64,000 nucleotides of DNA, taken from positions 1,736,001 to 1,800,000 of the forward strand of contig JAZGUH010000002.1 in assembly GCA_037893225.1 (NCBI GenBank), written 5' to 3'. The translations under genes and the position numbers were made by a program. The DNA comes from Hippasteria phrygiana (Eukaryota > Echinodermata > Asteroidea > Valvatida > Goniasteridae). The notes beneath the pieces were generated by a model. That model saw only the letters and a program-made list of their open reading frames with translations, had not been told where the DNA came from and ran no database searches. Each line of letters opens with the position of its first letter. The first letter of the stretch is position 1. This document shows, one piece after another, positions 23,327-33,790 of this stretch.

Positions 23327-23428
23327 CTGTACATCTTCCATAGTTTCACCATGTTTTTTCTGCAGAACAGCCAGTTTGTTTCTCAGGTCCTTCTCAATCT
23401 GCATGTGAGTCGCTCGTAGTTCCGTTAT
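23327..23428 (-). CDS. FAM76: FAM76-like gene, penultimate exon
   Basis: 34 codons, phase 0 at both ends, with acceptor GTGACAG (23429-23435) and donor CAG/GTATAG (23321-23329). The peptide ITELRATHMQIEKDLRNKLA... to GETMEDVQ continues the coiled coil begun in the previous exon and aligns with the TELKADFQYQ...EQLQ region of FAM76A/B. It is charged and helical. It joins directly in frame to AKNRALAKQ at 2025. Confidence 0.88.
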
Positions 23429-25035
23429 CTGTCACAAAAAAGCCGACATTACTTATTTCGTATTTGCAATACAGGCAACAAATCTTTTTTGTCCTACAAA
23501 TTGGAACCCAATCTTGAAATACTTTGGCCAAGACATTTTAAAACGGGTTGGACAAGGTCAGAAGTTCACCTGTCACTTGATCACTTGGTCACTTGATAGT
23601 GGTGAGAGAAAGAGGGGGCTCAAGTCTCCATCTGATAAATGCCACTGATTCATACAATGACCAGCAAAAGCATGACACAGCAAAAGCATGACACAGCACA
23701 CTCCTGCAACAAGATTCTATCAGAGACTCCCAATAGAGTGTGCAAGTCACACGATTTCAAAATCATGTCTTGGTAAGGAGCACTGATAGTCCATTGACAG
23801 ACACTTGGTCTGTCTTTGCCCCATAGAATTGAGAATGATAGATTGATGGGAAGTTGAGGTCAAACTTTGTCATTATAACTTTGTTCATCAGTTTGCAATA
23901 CAGGTACTTGAAACAAATAAATGGAAATGTCTCCTTTTTCTTCACAAGACCACATTAGTGTACCAGTAGTTTCCCAGCTCAGCCCAGTCAGAGAACAAAA
24001 TCATTTCCCTAAATGGATTATCATGTTTAGCTCCTACCTTAGGTATGTATTCTCGCCAAGTTTTGTTGAATTTTGAGGTTAACTTCCATGCTCTATCTAT
24101 CCACATTTTCAAGGAGCTTCCCCAAATCCATCTGTTTTCTCATAATCTTTTAACATTGTTCTTTGTAAAGTGCTTTGATCTTGTTAAAAGTGCTCTATAA
24201 GAATACAGTGGATTACTATTGAATGGCACTTTGGGTGCAGCTACACAAATGAAAGTTTTTTATTTCTTTTTCTTCTTGAAGGGGGGGGGGGGGGTTCATG
24301 AATTCTCTACATCCCCATCTAAGTTACAGTACCTACACGTATATAATTTTGAATTAGTTCTATTTGTCAGATACATTTTACAGATACATGTGTGTAACAA
24401 AATTTGATCTAATATGTTTTAGTGACTGGAGAAGATTTGCATAAACACATGGACATTACAATGGCATAATAACAATATCCAGGACAATAACAAGACATTT
24501 TTCTTGTGGACATTAGATTGCCAAGTGTCACATAACAGATGTACATGTAGGTCTATTCAAAATGCAAAGTTCATAAATCTCCTGCATGTTTATCTTGGAC
24601 TTGGGTATAGCAAATCATAGAGAAAACTAGCAACCATCTAGTTCTGCATTTGCAATGAATATCTGAATGTGGAACCTTGTAAATGGGTACTTTCCTCACC
24701 CACCATGCATCAAAATATTCACGGTAGGTATCAGGGCCTTTATAAACATTAAATAGTTTGCTCGATAAATTGTGTTCCTGTTATATGCTTCCAGATGTCT
24801 GAGTGCTGAAGTCCAATAAATGTACATGTTTATGATCAAGGATTCACATACTAAATCCTGAACACCTCAAAAATTAATGCTTTGAGATTAAAATAGGATT
24901 TGATGTCTTCAGTGCATTCAATTTCACCAAATATTTGCAACTCTCGTCAGTTTACCAAACGACCGGGGTTAAAAGCTGTCATTTTTGTTTTTGCTAAAGA
25001 AAGACTTTAACCTGGCTAAGGCTTGGCAGAATTAC
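23429..25035 (-). other. FAM76 intron (1.6 kb)
   Basis: The short intron between the two coiled-coil exons. A poly-G run lies at 24281-24293. No other gene or clear mobile element seen. Confidence 0.6.
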
Positions 25036-25174
25036 CTTCTTATCTCTCTCTAAAATGATCTTTTCCTTTTCTGCCAGGAGTTTTTTAAGGGATGCAATCT
25101 GCTCACGTAGTTGTGTCATGGCTACCATGTGATCAGTATTACCAGGATCCACAAACATTACATCCGATTTATTC
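25036..25174 (-). CDS. FAM76: FAM76-like gene, coiled-coil exon
   Basis: 139 bp: one base completing a split codon plus 46 codons, with acceptor TTTGCAG (25175-25181) and donor AAG/GTAATT at 25035. The peptide includes FVDPGNTDHMVAMTQLREQ and IASLKKLLAEKEKIILERDKK, matching the FAM76 segment D-x-P-G-T-D-H followed by a Leu/Lys coiled coil. It starts in phase 2, so the preceding exon must end with two extra bases; 57552 does so if the intron uses a GC donor. Confidence 0.9.
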
Positions 25175-25374
25175 CTGCAAAGAATAATAATACATGTACA
25201 TTCATTTATAAAGGTTACACAACGTTCAGAGGACAAAGCAAAACAGGACCAAAAGAATTTTAAAAATAGGAAACTGAACTGGTAGCAAAACTAAACACTT
25301 ACATGTAATGTAGATGGAAAATCAATATCTGGACAGCTATTGCAGGATACTTTGTACATTGATAGGACATTTCT

Positions 25375-25690
25375 ATAAATTCAATATTGGGTTTTTCCCT
25401 TCACCGACTTATTTTTATAAACACTGTATACTCAGTGTTGTCCCGGGAAATTATTTGGAAAAAATCACTCGGGTTGGACTCGAACCAACGGCCTCCTGCT
25501 TTCTAGTGCAGACGTCTAACAACTCGACCACCGAGCTTGTCGGAGTCGGTTGGCTGGTTCAAATCTGATATAGCGGCAGGTACTAGATAGCATTACCTCG
25601 TGGGTTCGAGTCCCACCCGAGTGACAACATTGAGTATATAGTGTTTATAAAAATATGTCGGTGAAGGGCAAAACCCAATATTGAATTTAC
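25375..25690. repeat. fold-back pair of tRNA-derived SINE ends
   Basis: The arm at about 25378-25445 (TTCAATATTGGGTTTTTCCC to CTCAGTGTTGTC) is the inverse of 25622-25689 (GACAACATTGAGTATATAG to CCAATATTGAATTTA), with few mismatches. Just inside each arm lies a tRNA T-arm with the same sense of inversion (ACTCGGGTTGGACTCGAACC at 25470 and GGGTTCGAGTCCCACCCGAG at 25602). The left one extends to a serine-like tRNA relic with CTAGAAA loop (minus strand, about 25470-25545). It is a SINE inserted head to head or a partial inverted duplication, not a tRNA gene. Confidence 0.7.
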
Positions 25691-25940
25691 ATCATCCCGA
25701 CGCAAATTCCATCTTATGAACATTTTTATAAATTATTCATTTATCTACTGGAAGCCAGTGAAGTTTTTTGAGCAGTGGTTAAGTGTGAACCCGTTTAGAA
25801 TTATACAAATAAATGTTTATGAGTGCGATAGTTAGAATAATTTCATGAGGTGACAGATTGAATGTTCCATTCCACGAGGCGGAGCCAAGTGGATTGGGAC
25901 ATTCCATACCATTGCACGAATGTGAAACATTCATTATTTG

Positions 25941-26505
25941 TTTTATACAACGCCTGAATAAATCCGACAGATTGCATGCATGGATTTCTTTGTCGGATAG
26001 CTCCATGGTACAACGTACAGTTTACCTTCTCAGTCCCGCATAATACCGCGACAAAAAGTGGTCCAGTTCCGAATCAGTTAAAGCTTTAATTGTTGATCCT
26101 GCGTGTCTTGAAAATTCCTCTAATCGTTTGACTGCATATTTCATTTGTCTCTTTGTATTAGCAGCGTCAGCATCGCCTACGAGTTCCAATATTTCGCTGT
26201 CTGTTAGGAAAACAAACCGCGGTTCAGAAACACCGTCCGCCATTTTGTGTGAATGACAGCCTAGACTGGTTCCCGGTTCCCATATGTATTTAATATATTA
26301 AGGACAACAGAGAGAACCAGTCCAATGACAGCCGTGTTGTGGCGGCGGGGAAGTTCTATCAAACGCATTACCGTTTGATAGAACCATGCGATAGAAATTT
26401 GTTGGCGGTGCGGGTTCGCGTCGTGCGATGGGACGAATAATTCAATGCACGTGATCGACGATCCACCAATCGGATGGCTGGGATTTATTCAGGTGTTGTA
26501 TAAAA
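25941..26505. mobile_element. segment bounded by 25-bp inverted repeats with a central hairpin
   Basis: The left end, TTTTATACAACGCCTGAATA and on to 25965, is the inverse of 26481-26505 with a single mismatch. Inside are the recombinase-like exon (26026-26243) and a perfect 13-bp hairpin GTTCTATCAAACG CATTAC CGTTTGATAGAAC at 26353-26384. No target-site duplication is evident. It may be a small transposon or two inverted repeat copies. Confidence 0.55.
26026..26243 (-). CDS. first exon resembling the core-binding part of Crypton-type tyrosine recombinase proteins
   Basis: ATG at 26241-26243 opens 72 codons ending at a good donor (AGAAG/GTAAAC). The peptide has the pattern NTKRQMKYAVKRLEEF...ALTDSELDHFLSRYYAGLR, which resembles the N-terminal SAM-like helical domain found in Crypton recombinases and Crypton-derived animal proteins (KIAA1958/ZMYM type). 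The following exons, with the catalytic domain, were not found nearby. It could be an orphan first exon or part of a gene on the minus strand nested in the FAM76 intron. Assignment is by pattern only. Confidence 0.4.
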
Positions 26506-27057
26506 GAGAATATTTAATGGGAAGCCTTGTTTTGAAGTTTCTGTAACCTACAAATATCATATTGTTAAAAATAAGTAGTAAGTGTTATTCTAAATGTATG
26601 TTATCTCCAACTGAGAATCGTTTCTGTTCTGCATGTTAGTCGAGTGTGTCTGTAAACCTTCGGAAGTCATACAAAATATTATTAGCCCTGATTCAAGTGT
26701 GTTTCATATTGTTTCTTTGTAAACAATAATATTTATTATAATAAGGTGCTTAACTACTTATATAGTGCTTTTCTGTCTCAAGGTGCTCCATAATAAGCCA
26801 ACAACTGAAACCGTAAACCATCATAAAACTGTTATCTCATGTTAAAAAGTTTCACCGCTTATGATTCTTAAATGCTGTAATGTTTTGTATAAATGTAATA
26901 ATTGGCTTAACATTATATTTTAATTTGTTTTCTACCTAAATTCTTAATGTAAAATGCTTGTATTATTTTTGCAACAATCTGGGGGTTTTAAAGGAAGCCA
27001 AATAATTGGCTTAGTAACATTTAATGAACACATGAATTTGGTCTTGCCCTTTCCAGA
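26506..27057. other. AT-rich intronic stretch
   Basis: No gene or repeat recognised; part of the 32-kb FAM76 intron. Confidence 0.5.
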
Positions 27058-27233
27058 GCAAGACCACACCCATCAATTCCTCCAGCGGGGAAGTGATCAC
27101 CGACAGAGGCAAGCAGATGGAGAGATGGGTAGAACACTACACTGAGCTCTATTCCAGAGAGAACACTGTCGTCCCCTTACAATGTAGCTATTGAATGCCT
27201 GCCCACCATGGATGACCTACATTTTGTAGATGC
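27058..27233 (+). pseudogene. non-LTR retrotransposon reverse transcriptase, 5' fragment
   Basis: Reads as the region between endonuclease and RT: INSSSGEVITDRGKQMERWV and EHYTELYSRENTVV, then after a frame change IECLPTMDDLHFVDA. The reading stops where a transposon with CATAGGCGTAGC ends begins, and resumes in frame at 32007 (DAQPTLEELSK). The two pieces are therefore one ancestral ORF. Confidence 0.75.
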
Positions 27234-27597
27234 CATAGGCGTAGCAAGGTCATTTATATTGAAGGGGGGGAACGATAAAAAGGGCACCCGATATATCCAT
27301 GCTGAGAGGTAGACAGGGATTTTTTACAGATCAAAAAGGGAGCGGGGACATACTTCACAATTATGTAAGAAAACTAGAAAAGAAGATATGACATTTCATT
27401 TTTTCAAATTCTGCTACAACCCTGAGAGGGGCATTTTTTTAGACACCCTATATAAGATCTGAATGGCCCATTGGCTGCGAGAAGTGAAAAAACAATTCGC
27501 TATATAACCACTTCTTGATCAATAGATTTGTTTTTAAAGACATGAAATTTAAATTAAATGTACACATTATACTTTAAAAAAATTGCAGTCATTCACA

Positions 27598-27814
27598 TTA
27601 ACCCCTTGAGTATGGTTTTTACAGGAGAAGTCGGGGTGTCGCGGCAGTTCTGGCAGCCAAGCGAACCACTACAATGTGTTTGTGCAGTCAAGCGTAACAT
27701 AAACAATAATCCAACAATGGATTGAAACTGCACAAACGGCGGCAAATGGCGTCATCCGGCCTGGTGGCACTTTTTTTGGACGCCATATGGCGTCATCCGT
27801 ACGCAAGGGGTTAA
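27598..27814 (-). mobile_element. piggyBac-type MITE, TTAA target, copy 1
   Basis: TTAA at both ends (27598-27601 and 27811-27814) with termini CCCCTTGAGTA and TACGCAAGGGG. The sequence is the inverse of 57920-58139, sharing for example TGGATTGAAACTGCACAAAC and GGCCTGGTGGCAC. No ORF. Confidence 0.85.
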
Positions 27815-27889
27815 ATTGCAAAAAATAAACTTAATGTAAAATTTATGTTACAAAACAACTCATGTACATTTTTTAGCAACTATTTTATT

Positions 27890-28430
27890 TATTTTATTTC
27901 ATTCAACATCCAAAAGCGCAAGCGCCAATTACAGGATGTGTGCTGAGGGCACCAGAAGCACCAGGGCAAACCCTACTCTTTCACGACAGGTGCTCTGGGT
28001 TCTTTTACGTGCACTGATCCCATAGAGCACACGAGACCTCCGGCTTAACATCCCATCCGAAGGACATGGCCCTTTTGAGATGAATAAGGGCCTGTCGTGC
28101 CCCAGAACAATCAATGCACTATTTCCCAGCCAGCAAGCCCTGTGGGGCCCTGTTGGGCCTTTTGATGGGCAACTGAGTGGGCCCCAATTGGGTTGCCCAT
28201 ATGGGGCCCCATACAGTTTTGGCCGATGGGGCCACTTGGGTCCCAAATGAGCTAGCCCAAACCTGCCCAAAAGGGTCCTGCATGGGTCTCAGCTACCAAA
28301 CCCAAGTGGGTCCCTGTTGGGCCTTTGATGGGCAACTGAGTGGACCCCATACAGTTTTGGCCGATGGGGCCACTTAAGTCCCAAATGGGCTAACCCAAAC
28401 CTGCCCAAAAGGGTCCTACAATTGTTACCA
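27890..28430. repeat. interspersed repeat followed by a two-copy GGGCC-rich repeat
   Basis: 27910-28080 contains a conserved-looking block (GTGCTCTGGGTTCTTTTACG, CACGAGACCTCCGGCTTAAC) that I recognise as a common invertebrate interspersed repeat. 28148-28425 has two copies of a unit with TGATGGGCAACTGAGTGG, ACAGTTTTGGCCGATGGGGC and AACCTGCCCAAAAGGGTCCT. Open frames across it on both strands are by-products of the repeat. Confidence 0.6.
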
Positions 28431-29320
28431 GGCACGCTAATGCAAGCAATACATAGTGTGGTTTCCCATTCAAGTACTGCCTGCAATTAACGTTGCTTAA
28501 CTTCAGTAATGCGCCACTTGCTCTTCCACTGAGCCAATTTTTTATATTATTTTGAACAACGAGAGTGCTTGAATCCAGCTCCCTCCACACAGTCGACCGG
28601 AGTGCATTGGAAAGGGCATAGATTCATATTGTTGTACAGCTTAGAATATGGCCAGCTACGTACTCTTAACAATTTAGGGGAAAATTGTGCAGTGATGTTG
28701 CCAAGGATTTTCATTGGGGACACAATAATTATGAGTGGGGGGTCCATGTATGGCAACAGCATTTTAAGTGGGGACCCAGGACACCAGCATTCACAACTGG
28801 CTGTGGCAAGCATTTTTAATGGGGACACAGGGGGCGCACCAGAATGTTTAGTTAGAGCACAGGGGAACTAATATTTTTCAGAGGGGGGATTGGGGGATCT
28901 AACATTTTTCAGTGGGGGAACAGGGGGCACTATAATTTCCAGTAGGGCCAGCAGCATGAAGGAAATAATTTTAATGTTGCGGCGATTGTGTACTTATACG
29001 GGCCCCGTTCATAGGCACAACAAGGTCATTTTTATTGGGGGGTGGGTTGACGTGAAAAAGGGCACTCGATATATCGGGGGCACTAACATTTTAAGGGCAC
29101 AGGGGCACTAACATTTTTCAATGGGGGCCTGAGGGAACTAACATTTTTCAGTGGTGCACAGGGGAACTATAATTTCCAGTGAGGGCACACTAGGGCCAGC
29201 AGCATGAAGGAAATTATTTTAATGTTGCGGCGACTGTGTACTTATACGGGCCCCGTTCATAGGCACAAGAAGATCATTTTTATTGGGGGGTGGGTAGACG
29301 TGAAAAAGGGCACTCGATAT

Positions 29321-31111
29321 TAGGCTTGGGCGAATCCAACATTTTTGGAATCGATTCCGATTCCATCTGAGAATCGCGATTCCACTCAGAATCGATTCCA
29401 AAAATAAACAAAAAGTAAACAAGCACGAAAAATGCCAATAAGGGGGGCTATTAATTTACTATAGGGTGTAATCGCTCTTATAGAAGGTACTTTAAATTAA
29501 AAATAAAAATAATGTTCGACATTAAATTTTTCCCCCGCGGAAAACTTGCAAAATCTAAATAAACACTGAGAAAAACAGTTGAAAACAGTGAGGAGGGTAC
29601 GCTTAAAAACCCAGCATTTCCATTAAATAGTCGCTAAATATGTCGTTTTTTTCTTAGTTCCATTTATATATTTTGTGTGTGTAAGAAGATCATGGAGCTC
29701 CTTTTTATAGCTCCATGCTAAGATCAACATTTTGCAGCCTATCGTTTCGGAATACATGTACATGTACATCGAAATTCACCATGCGCGTTCATTTTCGATG
29801 AGTCACATAATCGCTGCTGTGATCGCTGGTAAACGAATTTACCGCTGCATTTCCAATCGCCCGCGAAGTACCAGCCAGTACACACACATGCCATTCATAA
29901 AAAGAGGGTGGGCTGCTACGCATGCGCATATGAATCTGGAAACTTTTGGAATCGACTCGACCAAATCGACTCAACGCGACACTCGCGCGCTGCGCTGTCT
30001 ACCGCTCTAAACTTTTTTGAACAAAATTTACAGGAATATTTTGAATGTTTACCTGTAATTTTCCCGATCTTTTGCCAATCCACCTGTCTAAATATTTTAC
30101 AAGATAATATCAGTTACTTAACCAATATAATCAAACCAAGCCCCTTGCCGACATGTGGGCATGCATATGCAGTAGCCCTGTTTACGACTTTGCTGTAACC
30201 CTACATATAAAATATCACGTGAGACCAACTTGCCAATCAAATGACGGTACGGTCTTTTAGTCAGTGGGTGCTCAACCACAAAGGAATTCCCCAAGATGAG
30301 AAATAGCTTGCTAAGTACAAGTGTGCAAGATTTTCCCACGCTGCTCACACTCGTACGTCTAACAGACTATTTTAAAAGGTATTAAGTGCTTTTCAGTTAA
30401 TATTTCCGATATTTAATCCTGGATTTGTTTTTTGAAAATCGCCGGCGATTCCTCCACCTTGTTGGTGGATCGCCAAGTGCAGGACTACACGGGTTTTTAC
30501 GCGTGATGGGAAAAGAATAATCCGAAACAAACGTTTTAAAAGATGGTTCTGAAAGTTTTCTCAATTTGTGTACATGTAAAGGAATTTTATGAAAACGTTT
30601 AACATTTTCAGGAACTGCATACAATTGCCAATCTCTATTAAAATTCCTAAGATGATACGAAACCCGATTCGCATAACTTAATGAAATGTAAACGAAAAAT
30701 TACCATTTTCGTGAGGAAATTGCATAGAATCGGCGTGCGCGGGGACTGGAATCGGCTCGGGGACTGGAATCGGCGCGGGGACTGGAATCGGCGCGGGGAC
30801 TGGAATCGGCGCGGGGACTGGAATCGGCGCGGGGACTGGAATCGGCGCGGGGACTGGAATCGGCGCGGAAGACTGGAATCGGCGCGGAAGACTGGAATCG
30901 GCGCGGAAGACTGGAATCGGCGCGGAGGACTGAAATCGGCGCGGAGGACTGAAATCGGCGCGGAGGACTGAAATCGGCGCGGGGACTGGAATTGGTGCGA
31001 GGGGGACTGGAATCGGCTACATCAGAGAATTGATTCCTCAAAAAAGTGGAATCGCGATTCCGATTTTGGAATCGATTCTTAGCGATTCCGGCGTGGAATT
31101 GCCCAAGCCTA
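29321..31111. mobile_element. hAT-type non-autonomous element, 1.79 kb, 8-bp target duplication
   Basis: Termini TAGGCTTGGGC and GCCCAAGCCTA are flanked by CTCGATAT (29313-29320 and 31112-31119). The sister repeat units carry CTCGATATATCGGGGGCAC without the insert. Subterminal regions are dense in AATCGATTCC and AATCGCGATTCC. No transposase ORF was recognised inside. Near the right end it carries a minisatellite (30740-31010). Confidence 0.85.
30740..31010 (+). repeat. minisatellite, unit GGGGACTGGAATCGGCGC (about 17-18 bp, some 15 units)
   Basis: Head-to-tail units, with GGGG changing to GGAA and then GGAG along the array. The core GGAATCG also occurs in the host hAT element's subterminal repeats, so the array probably grew from element sequence. 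Long open frames on both strands here are low-complexity artefacts. Confidence 0.9.
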
Positions 31112-31256
31112 CTCGATATATCGGGGGCACAGGGGGCACTAACATTATTTAATGGGGGCATGCACTGCGGGAACTAACATTTTTCAGTGGGGGCAAAGGG
31201 GGAACTATAATTCCCAGTGAGGGTACACTAGGGCCACCAGCATGAAGGAAATTATT

Positions 31257-31327
31257 TTAACCCTAACCCCTTAAAAAGTATGTAAAAATCACATTGAAAA
31301 TGTTGGATTTAGCATGGTCAGGGTTAA
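31257..31327. mobile_element. 67-bp miniature element with TTAA duplication
   Basis: TTAACCCTAACCCC to CAGGGTTAA; TTAA on both sides. It interrupts a unit of the 240-bp repeat exactly at GGAAATTATTTTAA/TGTT, and the uninterrupted sequence is present in three sister units. Related short elements lie at 43462-43531 and 59563-59632. Confidence 0.8.
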
Positions 31328-31595
31328 TGTTTCGGCGATTGTGTACATGTACTTACGGGCCCCGTTCATTGGCATAGCAAGGTCATTTTTATTGGGGGGG
31401 GGGGGGTTAGACGTGAAAAAGGGCACTCGATATATCGGGGCCACGGGGGAACTAACATTTTTCAGTGGGGGCACTAACATTTTTCACTGGGTGCACAGGG
31501 TCACTATAATTTCCAGTAAGGGCACAGTAAGGGCACACTAGAGCCAGCAGAATAAAAGAAATTATTTTAATGTTGCGTCGATTGTGTACTTACGG

Positions 31596-31818
31596 CAGTG
31601 GCGTAGCCAAGGGGGGGCAAGGGGAACAACTTCCCCCTGTGGTAACTCTTGCCCCCCCCCTGTGGGAACTCTTGCCCCCCCCCCCCCCCCCTCCCCCCTC
31701 TGGAAAATTGGGATATGCGTTACTATATGCGTTACTATAGCGAATTTCCCCCCTTGAAAATAGCCATCCCCCCCCCCCCCATTTTTCCCCCTCTAGGAAG
31801 AGCCTGGCTACGCCACTG
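31596..31818. mobile_element. hAT-type MITE, 223 bp, 8-bp target duplication ACTTACGG
   Basis: Termini CAGTGGCGTAGCCAAGG and CTGGCTACGCCACTG with ACTTACGG directly repeated at 588-595 and 819-826 of the 31-kb block (31588-31595 and 31819-31826). CAGTGGCG ends and an 8-bp duplication are typical of hAT. The interior is C-rich with long mononucleotide runs. Confidence 0.9.
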
Positions 31819-32006
31819 ACTTACGGGCCCTGTTCCTACAGCTTGCGACATTCATCACCAACAGGTATGTCGTAGATAGAGGACAGGGTTTTGATTTTTT
31901 GTGGGACGGAAATTTTGGAGTACAAAAAAAAAGGGGGGGGAAAAAGGGCACTCTGAAAATATTGGGGGGTAAATACCACCCCCCCTCCCACCCGGCTACG
32001 CCTATG

Positions 32007-32555
32007 GATGCACAGCCAACACTAGAAGAACTCAGCAAGGCTACCGACAGCTTGGAATCTGGAAAAGCTCCTGGAAGCGATAAGATTCCCCTAGATCTGA
32101 TCAAGTGCTGCAAAAGTACACTCCTGCAATCTCTCCTTGATGTCTTCTGCCAGTGTTGGCAGGAAGAAGCCGTCCCGTAAGACATGAGAGATTCCAAAAT
32201 TGTCACTCTCTACAAGAAGATGTGACAGAAGCAATTGCAATGACTACATTGTACAGGGGCATCTCCCTCCTGAGCAACATTGGAAAACTCTTCGCACACA
32301 TCCTTCTGGTCCGACTTCAGAAGCTTGCCAAATGCGTACATGTTTACCCCGAGTCACAGTGCTGTTTCCGCATTGATAGATTCATGTTGGTCATGATCTT
32401 CTCCCTCCGCCAACCCCAGGAAAAGTGCAGGGAACAGCAAAAGCCCTTGTATGTCGCTTGCATTGATCTCACCAAGGCATTCAATCTACATGTAGTCAGC
32501 AGAGATGGCCTTTTCTAAGATTGGCTTGCTGATGATGCTGCAGTCACTACGCTGA
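32007..32555 (+). pseudogene. non-LTR retrotransposon reverse transcriptase, 3' fragment
   Basis: Continues the RT interrupted at 27233: LEELSKATDSLESGKAPGSD, then in shifted frames YRGISLLSNIGKLFAHIL, YPESQCCFR and ACIDLTKAF. An internal deletion joins this directly to LADDAAVT (about 32525-32550), the RT catalytic box. Several frameshifts show an old, dead copy of a CR1/L2-like or related endonuclease-type element. Confidence 0.75.
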
Positions 32556-33129
32556 TGGACTGCTTTTACGTATGGATTATGTTGAGAATGCTTACAGATA
32601 ACACAGGGCAAGTCAAAAATAACTGCACTAAAGTATTTCCATGAAAATGAATTAAACTGTTGCAAACTGCTGACTGACTGAATAGACCTGAAATATACAA
32701 ATTAAAAAATTAGCTGCCCTGATGTTTCGAACTTAAGTAAGTTCTTTCTCAAAGGCAAATGACAGAGTACAAGAAACAAACATGCATGAGGGGGTGGGTG
32801 AGAAACACAAAAGAGGGATGCAAAGGAGCATGGCAGTGGGTAAACATCAAAGGGAGAGGAAAGGACAGCCAGGAAGAAAGGAACAAGGAAGTGTGGTTAG
32901 GGTAAGGATGAAGGAGGGGAGGGATTAAGATGAGAGGGATGAAGCTGGGGAAAGGAGACAAAGGAGTGTGGTGATGAAGGGGGTGGGGTAGAAGATGGTA
33001 AAAGGGCAAGAAAAGGAACAAAGGGAAGTGGCAAGGATAAACAGGAAATGGAAAGACAACCCAAAGTGGCCAAGTGGGCAAGAGACCCCAAGAGGGTTTG
33101 CCAGGAGGATTATCTGTAAACAAATGACA
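32556..33129. other. purine-rich low-complexity stretch
   Basis: From about 32780 to 33110 the plus strand is a degenerate GGA/GAA-rich tract (GGAAAGGAGA-like). The Pro/Leu/Ser-rich ORFs on the minus strand reflect that bias. No gene supported. Confidence 0.5.
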
Positions 33130-33533
33130 ATGAGGGAAACATTAAGAGTTACATCATTCCCTTCCTGAATGTTGAGACCATGTGGTTGAATAGTCCGAAG
33201 ACGTTTGCTAAGGCGAACTGAGTCCTTGCAGTGGCCAAGTGATTCTATGCCCTGTAGAATCATATCAGAAATGGAATGGTTAGGCAAGTTGAAGTGATGA
33301 CCAACAGGGGTGTCCATTTTCTTGGTGTTCACAGTCGATCGATGGCCATAGAAACGCTTTTTGAGCGTGTTTTGTTCTCCCCGACATACTGGATTCCACA
33401 AACCCTGCAAGAAATGAGATATATGACATAGAGGTGTTGCAAGTACATGTAATGTTGCCATTGGTTCTGTGAGTAGTGCCAGATGAATGGCCAGAAAAGG
33501 AGTCAGACTCCTGCATGTGAGTCTGGCAAACAA
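33130..33533 (-). pseudogene. Penelope-like element, GIY-YIG endonuclease fragment
   Basis: The minus strand reads CGIQYVGENK, then after a one-base shift NTLKKRFYGHRS, PVGHHFNLPNHSISDMIL, GIE and RTIQPHGLN. The G-I-x..Y-V-G motif, the following Arg and the NHS-x-x-D-M block are those of Penelope GIY-YIG endonucleases. The usual R-E-x-x-W-M segment before the last helix is deleted, so the acidic catalytic residue is probably absent. Confidence 0.8.
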
Positions 33534-33600
33534 TCAGGGTTGTTTGATTTAAATCACTCGATTTAAATCATTGATTTAAATCATGATTTAAATCACTGGA
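33534..33600. repeat. GATTTAAATCA palindromic cluster, likely end of a hAT element
   Basis: CAGGGTTGTTTGATTTAAAT starts a run of four GATTTAAATCA palindromes. Only one end is visible, so the element is truncated. It interrupts the Penelope-like element. Confidence 0.5.
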
Positions 33601-33790
33601 ATTTTCTTTTTAAAATCACTAATAAAAATCACATTTTTTTAATGTAAAAACAATTTATGTTATTCAAACCTGACTGTCATTAACTTTAAATCACTTATAC
33701 TCACTCTAAAGAGATGTAAAAGGCCAGTTTCCTGAAACAGTGTACTACATTTATCTTGTGTACAATGCATATGATTCTGAAGTACATTGT

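Larger units (their letters stand above)
28860..31595 (+). repeat. four units of about 240 bp, interrupted by later insertions
   Basis: Units share AACATTTTTCAGTGGGGGCA, CACTATAATTTCCAGT, GGAAATTATTTTAATGTTGC, TACTTACGGGCCCCGTTC and AAAAAGGGCACTCGATATAT. Unit spacing is about 246, 241 and 240 bp once the hAT element (29321-31111) and the small TTAA element (31257-31327) are taken out. The intact units serve as the empty sites for the insertions in their sisters. Confidence 0.8.
27234..32006. mobile_element. 4.77-kb TIR element inserted in the non-LTR RT, 5-bp target duplication
   Basis: Ends CATAGGCGTAGC (27234-27245) and GCTACGCCTATG (31995-32006) are perfect 12-bp inverted repeats, flanked by GATGC at 27229-27233 and 32007-32011. 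Removing the element and one GATGC restores the RT reading frame. The interior has no transposase. It contains four units of about 240 bp (anchor GGGCCAGCAGCATGAAGG near 28945, 29191, 31231, 31540), each with a degenerate copy of the left end (CATAGGCACAACAAGGTC), and at least four later insertions. The superfamily is not assigned. Confidence 0.75.

Noticed and set aside
30681..31161. Arg/Trp/Asn-rich and Ser/Pro/Arg-rich ORFs
   Set aside because: Translation of the GGGGACTGGAATCGGCGC minisatellite.
32749..33123. Pro/Leu/Ser-rich ORFs on the minus strand
   Set aside because: Caused by a purine-rich low-complexity tract.
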